DNA of 64,000 nucleotides from Photobacterium rosenbergii. GTDB lineage: Bacteria; Pseudomonadota; Gammaproteobacteria; Enterobacterales; Vibrionaceae. The stretch is from assembly GCF_003026455.1 (NCBI RefSeq), contig NZ_PYMB01000002.1, forward strand, positions 548,699 through 612,698, in the 5' to 3' direction. The position numbers were made by a program, and so were the translations under genes. Under the pieces are notes generated by a model. The model searched no databases. It worked only from the letters and a program-made list of their open reading frames with translations, and had not been told where the DNA came from. Positions within the stretch are counted from its first letter, which is position 1. Each line of letters opens with the position of its first letter. This document shows, piece by piece, positions 54,338 to 62,335 of this stretch.

Positions 54338-55935
54338 AGGCGTGTCGTTATTTGTTTGTCTAAGTACAAGCTAAACAGAGTGGTTTCTTGTTCAGTACGT
54401 TCCCAGTCGATACTACCATGGAAGTAATCGACCAGTTGGTTGACGAGGTACAGGCCAACCCCATTTTGCTGGTCATCTTGCTTGCTGCTGACCCCAAACT
54501 CGAGAATAGAATCGCTGATCTCATCGGGAACACCGATACCTGAATCCTGCACTTCGATAATGATGTGCTGGTTACGGTCGCTCAAGTAAAGCTGGATCTC
54601 TGCAGGCTTTTGGTTACGGTTCTGCCAAGCGGCAAGCAGGGCATTGTCGATGAGGTTACCGATGATGGTTACCAGTTTTTCTGATGCCGCTTTTTCGTAA
54701 CTCGACAGGCAGGTATCTTCATCAAGGGTAAAAGTGACACCGAGATCTGAGGCTTTGTTGAACTTAGCCATCAACAGGCCAGCAATTGCACTGTCATTCA
54801 CTGAAGTGACAATGCTGCGAATAATCGATTGGTAGCTATCGGTTTCCTGCTGGATAAAGTCGACCGCTTTATCGAAGTTACCGAGCTGCAGCATTCCAGA
54901 TAATACATTGAGTTTGTTGGAGTACTCATGGGTTTTGCTGCGCAGTAACTCGGCATAGTTTTTCAGATAGACGATTTCGCGTTCAAGTTCATCCTGATTC
55001 AGGTTGGCATAAAACACAATCACATGACCGCGGATCCCTTTATTGTGCTTGATAGGGTAGATGTCAGCACGGTAGGTATGCTTGCCAATGTTGAAGTTAC
55101 CTTGGTGAAAACTGTCACTCTCTGCTAATACAAGGTGACTCAATGTCGCAGAGAACGTAGATAACTGTTGGTTAATGTAATCATGCGGCCCCAGTTTTCC
55201 CATTGAGATCATCTTACTGGCACTGTGATTCATGGTGGTAATACAGTGGTTGTTATCAATGGCAATGATCCCGTCGCGAATGCTGTTGAGGATCATCTCT
55301 CGCTCACGGAACTTATGAACGATAATCTCCGGTTCATAATCCAGAAAAGTACGCTTCATCTTGAACACGAAGGTGCCAGTGATCGTGACGCCAAGCAGGT
55401 AAACAATCGCTATCAGTCCGGCAATTTTGCCAAATTGCTCCATCAAAATACCAACACTGCGATCATACATGTACCCGATATTGACCACGCCGATGATCTG
55501 GCCGTTATCTGTGATGGGGGAAAAGTTACGAATTGCCTTACCCAGTGTACCTGAGGCGACATTGGTGTGGTCTATGCCTTGGTTAAGCGATGGGTAGATA
55601 TCGTCACCGTTAAAATGCAGGCCAATTTTGTCGACATCAGGGTGGGTTAAGCGCAAGGCCTGCTGATCGGTAACAACGATAAAAGAAGCATCGGTTTTGC
55701 CCCGAATATCTTCGATATATTGCTGCAGTTCAAACGGCTGGTGGTTGTTTTTGGCCTTGACCGCTTCAATCACAACGGGATCATGAGCCAGCACCCGAGC
55801 TAACTCCAAGCCCCTTTCTTCAATACCGTTAATGTGCGCATTCTGCAGCAGGTAAAAGATAAAGGTCGTCACGACAACAACGATAGAAGAGGTTGTCGCA
55901 AGCGTTGTAAGGGCGAGGTAGCTCTTGAGTTTCAT
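54334..55935 (-). CDS. Sensor histidine kinase, CitA/DcuS family
   Basis: A membrane sensor of 533 residues from the ATG at 55935. TM1 lies at about residues 6-28. The periplasmic PAS domain shows the CitA/DcuS pattern (TDASFIVVTDQQALRLTHPD, SGTLGKAIRNFSPI), which binds C4-C6 carboxylates. After TM2 and a cytoplasmic PAS comes the H box SKTHEYSNKLNVLSGML, and the ATPase boxes are LIDNALLAAW and DSGIGVPDEI. A GTG at 55971 gives a 12-residue longer form; neither start has a clear ribosome binding site. It forms one transcription unit with the response regulator. Confidence 0.9.
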   Translation of the reverse strand: MKLKSYLALTTLATTSSIVVVVTTFIFYLLQNAHINGIEERGLELARVLAHDPVVIEAVKAKNNHQPFELQQYIEDIRGKTDASFIVVTDQQALRLTHPDVDKIGLHFNGDDIYPSLNQGIDHTNVASGTLGKAIRNFSPITDNGQIIGVVNIGYMYDRSVGILMEQFGKIAGLIAIVYLLGVTITGTFVFKMKRTFLDYEPEIIVHKFREREMILNSIRDGIIAIDNNHCITTMNHSASKMISMGKLGPHDYINQQLSTFSATLSHLVLAESDSFHQGNFNIGKHTYRADIYPIKHNKGIRGHVIVFYANLNQDELEREIVYLKNYAELLRSKTHEYSNKLNVLSGMLQLGNFDKAVDFIQQETDSYQSIIRSIVTSVNDSAIAGLLMAKFNKASDLGVTFTLDEDTCLSSYEKAASEKLVTIIGNLIDNALLAAWQNRNQKPAEIQLYLSDRNQHIIIEVQDSGIGVPDEISDSILEFGVSSKQDDQQNGVGLYLVNQLVDYFHGSIDWERTEQETTLFSLYLDKQITTRL

Positions 55936-56067
55936 TGAACGGGTAGTCTGGCTAAGCACTGGATTTGGCACGGATTATAACTGCTATTATGGAGAATACT
56001 GTGCTAGATATCTTTTATCTAACCTGTTTTTTGATAAATGGTGAAAAACAAATATTGAAGAAATGGA

Positions 56068-56100
56068 AAATGCCGGGCTGCATAGCTAACCCGGCATTTA
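56068..56100 (-). terminator. Terminator of the 2HCT gene
   Basis: Stem AAATGCCGGG / CCCGGCATTT with a 12-base loop, read on the minus strand 17 bases past the carrier stop. Only a short T-run follows. Confidence 0.78.
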
Positions 56101-56116
56101 TTCACACAAATTGGTG

Positions 56117-57400
56117 TTATTTGAGTAATTCAATAATCATGGTGGCTAATATCAGCATGAAGGCACCACCGATACGTGAGGAGATCTGAGCAAACGGCAT
56201 CAGTTCCATACGTTTACTGGCTGCCAGTACTGCTACATCACCCGTACCGCCCATGTTCGCCATACAAAGGCCAGCGGTAATAGACGCTTCGATTGGGTTG
56301 AAGCCCATCAAGCGGCCAATAATCGCTGTACCTACAATTGCACCTAGAACCGTGGCGAAAACCATAAGAAAGTAAACCAGACTTAGCGATTCGATGATCT
56401 GGTTAAGATCGGTATAGGCCACACCGATACCAACAAGCAGGGCAGGAGTTAGGTTATCAACCACGAACTTGTACCAACCATGTGCTGCGCGCTCAAGTTC
56501 GCGAGGCATCAAGCCAGCGACTTTAACCAAGGCAACAAAGATGATCATTAACGCGTAAGTGTGCATGCTGATCACGCTGCTTAGCATTGAGCCAACAAAG
56601 TACATGGTGATTGCCAATAGCGCGCCCACACCCAATACATTGATTGAAATTGGCTGCTCTTCCACTTCTTCTTGCTTCTCTTCGGCTTTACCACGCATAA
56701 GTTGGCCATTACCAGTTAGAGAAGGGAAGAACTTGCCAACCTTATCAAGTAGGCCTGCCATTACAATAGCAATCGCGTTACCAATAGCCAGGGCCGGTAC
56801 CATTTTTGATAGCAGAACTTCCGCAGACATACCGGTATTGCCTGACATGATCTCAACCAGAGGTACCGCGCCTGCACCCATGCCGCCGCCCATGATAGGT
56901 AGGGCAATCAGCATGACCGATTCCATAAAGCCGTGGCCCAATGCTGCACCAACAACGCCAGCGAACAAGAAAGCACACGCAACACCGCCCAAAATAACCG
57001 GGATGTACTTAAGCGCGGCTTTCTTCAATACATTGGTGTCCATGCCCAAAATCGAACCGGTGACCAAACTGGCAATAAAGAAAGACAAAAAGCCACCGCC
57101 TTTGACGAAGGTAGTAATTGTCTCGGTCGTTTCTTGTGGAAGCAGGCCACTGTGGAAAATGTAAGAAGAGCCAAAAATGATAACAATGGCACCGCCACCA
57201 AAGAACTGGTTAACGATAGGGGTTTTATCACCAGCGACATTCAAGATATAGCCGACGACAGCCATTACGCCGATAGCGCCGATGATACCTGTTGGCATAT
57301 GGTTTTGCGCAGTAGCTAGCAGGATCACTGCTGCCGAAAGCGCAAAAATCACATTCATCATGCGTTTGTCACTTTGGGTCATGGTGTTATTGGAAAACAT
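56117..57400 (-). CDS. 2-hydroxycarboxylate transporter (CitS/CimH/MaeN family)
   Basis: A 427-residue sodium-coupled carrier of the 2HCT family. Both re-entrant loop GGxG-type motifs are present: IMGGGMGAGAVPLVEI in the first half and MGGTGDVAVLAASKRM in the second, and the conserved arginine lies in the final AQISSRIGGAFML block. AGGTG precedes the ATG. Substrate is citrate or malate; the neighbouring CitA/CitB-type system is the expected inducer-sensing partner. No citrate lyase or malolactic gene lies in the window. Confidence 0.93.
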   Translation of the reverse strand: MFSNNTMTQSDKRMMNVIFALSAAVILLATAQNHMPTGIIGAIGVMAVVGYILNVAGDKTPIVNQFFGGGAIVIIFGSSYIFHSGLLPQETTETITTFVKGGGFLSFFIASLVTGSILGMDTNVLKKAALKYIPVILGGVACAFLFAGVVGAALGHGFMESVMLIALPIMGGGMGAGAVPLVEIMSGNTGMSAEVLLSKMVPALAIGNAIAIVMAGLLDKVGKFFPSLTGNGQLMRGKAEEKQEEVEEQPISINVLGVGALLAITMYFVGSMLSSVISMHTYALMIIFVALVKVAGLMPRELERAAHGWYKFVVDNLTPALLVGIGVAYTDLNQIIESLSLVYFLMVFATVLGAIVGTAIIGRLMGFNPIEASITAGLCMANMGGTGDVAVLAASKRMELMPFAQISSRIGGAFMLILATMIIELLK

Positions 57401-57539
57401 AATTCACCTGTTTTACGTGTTGTTGTGGTTTGGGCGTAGTCTAACAACATGTACAAGCAGGAAAATTGAAGAGGATGTTTATGTAACTATCTAGTGCTTT
57501 TGTAACTTTTGTTCATGGGCCATTTTCCAAAGCCCAAAA

Positions 57540-57567
57540 AACAAAACCGCCCCTTAGGACGGTTTGT
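57540..57567 (-). terminator. Terminator-like hairpin after the WYL regulator
   Basis: Arms AAACCG / CGGTTT around a GC-rich core (with a partial CCTTAGG pairing), followed on the minus strand by TTTTGTTTTTTGGG. It lies about 27 bases past the regulator stop. Confidence 0.65.
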
Positions 57568-57593
57568 AAATAAATTAGGGTTTTGCTGCCTGG

Positions 57594-58487
57594 TTAGCTC
57601 ATTGACGAGCGATAGCCTGGGGCAAGTGTGGCGCTGTTTACCTGATACAGAGCCTGCGGGTTTGCCAGCGCTAACTGGTAACCGACATATTCATGTAAGC
57701 GGCCATCTTCACTGCAATCTACTTCCCACTTTCTTAACAGGTAGCCAGCAAGTGCTGCACGTACTTCGATAACCAGCTTGCCGTCCTTCATCTCGTAATC
57801 TAGCTCAATCGCTTCAGGGTTGCCTTGTTGCGGGTGAGGGATCAACTCAACTTCAATGTACTTCTGCCATTGGCGGTCGGCTTCAATACGTTCATCAGCG
57901 GTCGGCTCTTCATCCAAGATAGTTACCGAGGTAACACGGTTACATACTACATCCATGAACTGATTATTCTTGCGGTCAAACGATCGAGCGTGCCAGCGGT
58001 TGCCGGAGTCTACAAGGCTATGTGGGGCGATCACTCGTCGGCTTTTACCGCTAGAGGTAGAGATATACTCAATTTCCAGCAGTTTATTACGGTAAATCCC
58101 TTCACATAGTGCAGCCATGATCGGTGTGCGAGGAACCGTTAATGAAGTCGGGGACTCACATTGGATTGGAAAATCTTGATGCCCTGAAAACCCATCACCA
58201 TAACCCAAGGAAATGGTTGCCAGTGTTTTCTTCAAATCCAGATTAAACAAAGGTTCAAAGCCAGATTGCTTATAGTACTTCTTAGAGCGCATATCTAACT
58301 TGAGGTTTTCCGGTGCAATCTCTTTGTACAGCGCAAAATCCCGCGTGGTAGCTGCATGGCCCACGGCGAAGCGGTCTATTAGATCTTTACGTGTGACCTC
58401 ACCAAGAAAGTAAAGGGCGAAGTCGATGAAGGCCAGCCGTTCACGTTGTGCCGAGCCAACGGCATTGAGCTTAGTCTCGACATCCAT
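57594..58487 (-). CDS. WYL-domain transcriptional regulator, BrxR/CapW-like
   Basis: A 297-residue regulator with an N-terminal winged helix (FALYFLGEVTRKDLIDRF, VGHAATTRDFALYKEIAP), a WYL domain (YRNKLLEIEYIST then APHSLVDSGNRWHARSFDRK) and a WCX-type C-terminal domain. The same architecture and wording of the WYL block occur in BrxR (BREX) and CapW (CBASS), dimeric repressors of phage-defence operons. GGAG 8 bases before ATG 58487 favours that start over one 11 codons upstream. It is divergent from the 58991 gene and the MTase-HNH gene. No BREX or CBASS core gene is in the window. Confidence 0.85.
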   Translation of the reverse strand: MDVETKLNAVGSAQRERLAFIDFALYFLGEVTRKDLIDRFAVGHAATTRDFALYKEIAPENLKLDMRSKKYYKQSGFEPLFNLDLKKTLATISLGYGDGFSGHQDFPIQCESPTSLTVPRTPIMAALCEGIYRNKLLEIEYISTSSGKSRRVIAPHSLVDSGNRWHARSFDRKNNQFMDVVCNRVTSVTILDEEPTADERIEADRQWQKYIEVELIPHPQQGNPEAIELDYEMKDGKLVIEVRAALAGYLLRKWEVDCSEDGRLHEYVGYQLALANPQALYQVNSATLAPGYRSSMS

Positions 58488-58990
58488 GTGTGATACTCCA
58501 GCAGTGTTGTATGAGGTCATGTGTATTTATCCAGTACTTTGGCTTGCCCCTAATATATACCGAAAATCAGTAGAAGCAAGACTATTTATAAAGATGACAG
58601 TCGATTGAAGGAAGTTGGCTGAATAAAATCAAACACATAATCAAAAGCAGTAATATACTGTTAAAATTAACAGGTTTACATAATCATAATCAGTAGATAA
58701 AGTAATTGTACTTGTTTTGAGTAGGTGTATAAATTTGTGGTGGCTACCCTGACAGTGTTATAAATAACCGGCCAGTGGCAGAAATATGCTTTTGTTTGAG
58801 TAAATTAAAAGCAAACGAGTCATTACTCTAAAGTCCACAAAATTTTAGTGGTGAAATTTTGCTTTTTATGTGGACAATACTGCGCAGAAACATAATTTCA
58901 CAGATGAATTAAGTCGCTGAACCCTAAAAACAAGGTAGAAAAGGCTGCAAGCCTTGCTAGTTCTGACAATACGAATAAAGGTGCTCAACC
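58488..58990. other. Structured intergenic region between divergent WYL and hypothetical genes
   Basis: About 500 bases with several inverted repeats: CTGTTAA-AA-TTAACAG at 58658-58673; GTCCACA (58833-58839) and TGTGGAC (58869-58875) enclosing CAAAATTT / AAATTTTG; and AAGGCT / AGCCTT around 58941-58955. AT-rich; no gene seen. Confidence 0.5.
58833..58875. repeat. Nested inverted repeat, possible WYL operator
   Basis: Outer arms GTCCACA and TGTGGAC (7 bases, perfect) and inner arms CAAAATTT and AAATTTTG (8 bases, perfect). BrxR-type regulators bind inverted repeats between divergent promoters, so this is the best candidate site here. A structured RNA is the alternative. Confidence 0.5.
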
Positions 58991-59488
58991 GTGAACTTGA
59001 CAAGACATCAATTAAAGCAAGCTTATGTATCGCTAAACAATGGCGCGGTATGTTTGGACGACCACCTGGCACAAGGCGTGCTGGTGTATGTTGAAGGCTT
59101 GATGATCAGTGAAGGGATCGAGCGTGATTGCTACCTCAGCCTAGATACGCTCACCAAAGTCAGCGCTAAGGTCCGCATGGGCTCGGTGATGCCAATTGAT
59201 TTCTTTGGTGTCAACGAAAGCGCCTGTGATTCAGACAACTTCAAGCCAATCAGCCTTAAAGTGTGTGAGTCGGTAATGCTTGATGACGGCGAAACCAGTC
59301 GCCGCTGGAAAACCCTGGCTAACTTTGCGCAGAGCGATGTCGCCATCGCTATGGAAATGCTGCTGCTAGTGATCAGCGAACTGTCAGAACTTGAAGACTA
59401 CTGCGCAGGGGACTGCGTGCCAGCGGGGATGCTGGGGGAGTTTAATCGCTTTCAAAACCTGCAGGTTGAAAATCGATATAGCGCATAA
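58991..59488 (+). CDS. Unknown protein of the MTase-HNH locus
   Basis: A 165-residue acidic protein starting with GTG (MNLTRHQLKQAYVSLNNGAV), with AAGGTG 7 bases upstream. Mixed alpha/beta, no signal peptide or membrane segment; the last 60 residues are helical (SDVAIAMEMLLLVISELSEL). I do not recognise a domain. It lies between the divergent WYL gene and the MTase-HNH gene, 119 bases before the latter, and could be a component or control factor of that system. Confidence 0.65.
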   Translation: MNLTRHQLKQAYVSLNNGAVCLDDHLAQGVLVYVEGLMISEGIERDCYLSLDTLTKVSAKVRMGSVMPIDFFGVNESACDSDNFKPISLKVCESVMLDDGETSRRWKTLANFAQSDVAIAMEMLLLVISELSELEDYCAGDCVPAGMLGEFNRFQNLQVENRYSA

Positions 59489-59520
59489 GCTAACAATCGT
59501 AGCCTGATACTCAAGAATGT

Positions 59521-59570
59521 AATAATGATAATCATCACTTTAACTTGTTAATACATAAGTTAAAGTGATG
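59521..59570. promoter_or_regulatory. 14-base perfect hairpin overlapping a Fur-box-like site
   Basis: CATCACTTTAACTT (59533-59546) and AAGTTAAAGTGATG (59557-59570) are perfect inverted arms with a 10-base loop. Just before, AATAATGATAATCATCACT (59521-59539) matches the 19-base Fur consensus at 15 positions. No T-run follows, so it is more likely an operator or attenuator than a terminator. It is 38 bases upstream of the MTase-HNH start. Confidence 0.5.
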
Positions 59571-59607
59571 GTTGTGAATCTGCACGCCAACACAAAATAG
59601 CCATTCT

Positions 59608-61332
59608 ATGCAAAAGAACTATTACCATAACAATGCTTCCCGGTTAGCCAGCGATTATCAAAAGCTCGCTTTTGAAGATGTTCACCTGAGTTGGAAACAG
59701 CATTGGCCGATTGCTGATGACACGGGCAAGCAACCCCGTGTATTAGATATTGGTGCAGGCAGTGGCCGTGACGCATTGTGGTTTGCCGAAAATGGTTGTG
59801 AAGTGTATGCCGTTGAGCCAGCAGAAGCGCTCCGTGAAATTGGTAAGCAGCACACCCAATCAACAGAAGTAGTCTGGATTGATGATATTCTGCCTGAGCT
59901 GAAAAAAGTTATTTCTCTTGGTATCCGCTTTGATTACATCTTGCTCTCTGCAGTCTGGATGCACATTCCGCGATCAGAGCGTAAGCGAACCTTCCGCAAG
60001 TTAAGTAACCTGCTTGCCTCCAATGGAAAACTCATCATCACTTTGCGCCATGGTGATTTTGATGATGGCCGTGTTAACCACGGTGTCAGCGCAGAAGAGA
60101 TTGAACAACTTGCCAAAGAGCGCGCATTGCATGTCTGCCTTAAAACAGAATTAAATGATGACGCGATGGGGCGCAATAGTGTTCAGTGGCAAACTTTGGT
60201 ACTTAACCTACCTGATGATGGTTCGGGTGACTTAACAAAAGTACGCCATATTATTGTTAACGACAGTAAGTCAGCCACTTACAAGTTAGCTTTATTACGT
60301 ACACTTCTCCGAATTGCCGATGCACATCCTGGAGCTGTACTTGATCGTACAGATGGCAAAGTTGTCTTACCTCAAGGTTTGGTCGCACTCTACTGGATAA
60401 GACAGTTCAAGCGTCTATTAGATATCGACTTTGGTGACTCCAAAGGGATCCAGCAAAATAGCAATACCAACAGGGGCCTTGGCTTTGTAAAAGACGAGGG
60501 GTGGCGCAAGTTATCCCATTTGACTGCTGACGACCTAGCCGTTGGTGCGTTATTTACGGGAGATGATGCCAAAGCATTGCAAAAGACAATTTCCGATAGT
60601 TTGGCAACCATCAAAAGTGGCCCCGTCACCTTTATTTACCAAGGTGCCAAAGAGAACCGTTTGTTTGAGATGATAAAAGCTTCGAAACAGCGAAAGTCAT
60701 TATCATCCTTTGTCGTCGACAGTGAGTTTCTGGCAAGCTTTGGCAGCTTCATTCTGGATGAAAGCTTATGGGATTGTTTGCGCCTCTACAGTAGTTGGAT
60801 AGAACCCTTGGTGGTTAACCAGTGGGTATCTGAAATGAAACGCTATGAGAGCAACAAGGCAAGGGACATTGACTTACAGACCTACCACAACTGCCTAATT
60901 TGGGTTGACGAAAAACACGATACCAAAGCGATCCGCAAAAAAGTCGATAACCTGCGCCAGTGCGGAACCGAAATCCAAAGTGTATGGAGCGGCACCAAAC
61001 TGCGCAAGGAATATCACGTTGATCACTGTCTACCATTTGCCTATTGGCCAAATAATGACAGATGGAATTTGCTACCTACTACAACGGCTGAAAACCTCAG
61101 CAAGAGCGACCGAATACCAAAAAGCAACCGCTTGAACGATTCCAGAGAGCGTATCTTGGAATGGTGGCAAGTTGCATGGCAGACAGAACAAGAACAAACC
61201 CGATTCTTTGATGAAGCGGTATTATCGCTCCCTAACCTGCCACCACAATGCCGCAACTTCGAGGATGTCTTCGAAGCGATGGGGTTACAGATCAAAGGCG
61301 TTAAGAGTCGCTTGCTGGTAGGGGAGTGGTAA
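59608..61332 (+). CDS. SAM methyltransferase-HNH nuclease fusion protein
   Basis: A 574-residue two-domain protein. Residues about 1-200 are a class I SAM-dependent methyltransferase, with motif I VLDIGAGSGRD (residues 45-55), acidic AVEPAEA at the end of beta 2, and DYILLSAVWMHIP. No N6A/C5 DNA-methylase motif (DPPY, NPPF, PCQ) is present. Residues about 200-440 are a linker/middle region without a domain I can name. Residues about 465-505 carry an HNH nuclease core: HVDHCLPF (His470, His473), WNLLP and NLSKSD. Role inferred: nucleic-acid cleavage guided or protected by a modification, as in defence systems. Confidence 0.82.
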   Translation: MQKNYYHNNASRLASDYQKLAFEDVHLSWKQHWPIADDTGKQPRVLDIGAGSGRDALWFAENGCEVYAVEPAEALREIGKQHTQSTEVVWIDDILPELKKVISLGIRFDYILLSAVWMHIPRSERKRTFRKLSNLLASNGKLIITLRHGDFDDGRVNHGVSAEEIEQLAKERALHVCLKTELNDDAMGRNSVQWQTLVLNLPDDGSGDLTKVRHIIVNDSKSATYKLALLRTLLRIADAHPGAVLDRTDGKVVLPQGLVALYWIRQFKRLLDIDFGDSKGIQQNSNTNRGLGFVKDEGWRKLSHLTADDLAVGALFTGDDAKALQKTISDSLATIKSGPVTFIYQGAKENRLFEMIKASKQRKSLSSFVVDSEFLASFGSFILDESLWDCLRLYSSWIEPLVVNQWVSEMKRYESNKARDIDLQTYHNCLIWVDEKHDTKAIRKKVDNLRQCGTEIQSVWSGTKLRKEYHVDHCLPFAYWPNNDRWNLLPTTTAENLSKSDRIPKSNRLNDSRERILEWWQVAWQTEQEQTRFFDEAVLSLPNLPPQCRNFEDVFEAMGLQIKGVKSRLLVGEW

Positions 61333-61438
61333 CTTATTTGGGGGGCATTGGTGCTGTAAGATTAATTTTAAGCGAGGTTAGAATGATGAGCGCCTTACAA
61401 GCTGATTAAAATGTTGTGAATCCATATCCTACTCACTA

Positions 61439-61984
61439 TTACTCTGATATTTCGATTAATTTTAGTGCATCTTTGTCAACACCACGCTTACAGGGGTGTC
61501 GTTTGCCATCGGCTCGAGTTGCCATGACTTGTACAAAGTGATTTTGTTCAGGGCCGACACTTATGTGTAAAGGTCTTGAGCTTCCGTAAAAGTACAGCCT
61601 ATCAAACTCCAAGTTCTCAATGATATAGCGTGCAATGACCTGCATCTGGTTTTCAAAACTGTCGATATAAATATCACAGGCAGCACCGTCTCTTTTGCAA
61701 ATTCGGGTACCTTTTGTGTTCACTTCATGAGCAGAATGCTGATCGAGTTCAGGGGCAATATGCGCAGGGGACTCCTTCAAAACCTTCCTAATTAACTCAT
61801 GCGAAGTAAAGCCGTAGGTAATAACGATATTGCCGAATTCATTTGCTAATGGAGTTAGGATTTTGTCCTCTAACTGATTGAGCCACATAAGAGAATCTTC
61901 AGTTTCAGGCGTGTTGTTTTTGATTAGCTGCCATTCGGGGTGTCGATGGCGATACCAGTTGATGAGCTGATGCTGAGTGTCCAT
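61439..61984 (-). CDS. M15/Hedgehog-fold metallopeptidase-like protein
   Basis: A 181-residue soluble protein. The C-terminal half resembles peptidase M15_3: HSAHEVNTKGTRICKRDGAA then ACDIYI gives a His and Asp zinc pair, and PLHISVGPEQ gives the second His. The conserved segment between the first His and Asp is longer than usual. It lacks a signal peptide, so a cell-wall role is unlikely. It converges on the MTase-HNH gene with 106 bases between stops. A member of the locus by position only. Its start has no strong ribosome binding site. Confidence 0.7.
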   Translation of the reverse strand: MDTQHQLINWYRHRHPEWQLIKNNTPETEDSLMWLNQLEDKILTPLANEFGNIVITYGFTSHELIRKVLKESPAHIAPELDQHSAHEVNTKGTRICKRDGAACDIYIDSFENQMQVIARYIIENLEFDRLYFYGSSRPLHISVGPEQNHFVQVMATRADGKRHPCKRGVDKDALKLIEISE

Positions 61985-62335
61985 TAAGGGCTTAAATCTA
62001 CCTCAGTTTTATGTGTTATCTATCATATGGCTCATCATCGGCTGAAGCAAATGAGTTACCTTGAAAACCCAAAACCTTTCGATCTCTAAAAGACCTCCTA
62101 GGATCACCAGTTTCGCCCCAATATTTAGTGTCCATATCAATTTGGAAATGTCCCGCTGTAGCAAACAGTACAAAAATCCGTCATTTTGCTGTATTTGAAT
62201 TGTTTATCGATAGCTGTTACCCTGCATTCATATTAAAAAATGTTTAGTGGTCTAAATTAAAATTTTTATCGCTAACGGAAAATGATGCTTTGTATGGATA
62301 AAAAAGCATCGAGGACACAACGTTAAAGTGACTTT
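61985..62335. other. Intergenic region upstream of the BCCT gene
   Basis: About 350 bases between divergent genes. It holds the possible 39-codon gene at 62016-62135 and, nearer to the transporter, an AT-rich promoter region. No operator was recognised. Confidence 0.45.
62016..62135 (-). CDS. Possible 39-residue protein or gene remnant
   Basis: ATG at 62135, stop at 62016-62018. The 39 residues begin MDTKYWGETGDPRRSFRDRK and are highly charged, with coding-like composition. The same frame stays open 17 codons upstream of the ATG (ending a run ATAGHFQID), so the ATG may not be the true start, and the piece could be the end of a decayed gene. It precedes the M15-like gene by 31 bases on the same strand. 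No clear ribosome binding site. Confidence 0.35.
   Translation of the reverse strand: MDTKYWGETGDPRRSFRDRKVLGFQGNSFASADDEPYDR

Noticed and set aside
59608..61332. Reading the MTase-HNH protein as a classical type II or IV restriction-modification enzyme
   Set aside because: The methyltransferase part has no DPPY/NPPF or PCQ catalytic motif, so DNA methylation cannot be assumed.
61383..61409. Tiny ORF MMSALQAD after the MTase-HNH gene with GAGG in front
   Set aside because: Only eight codons and no supporting context; likely chance.
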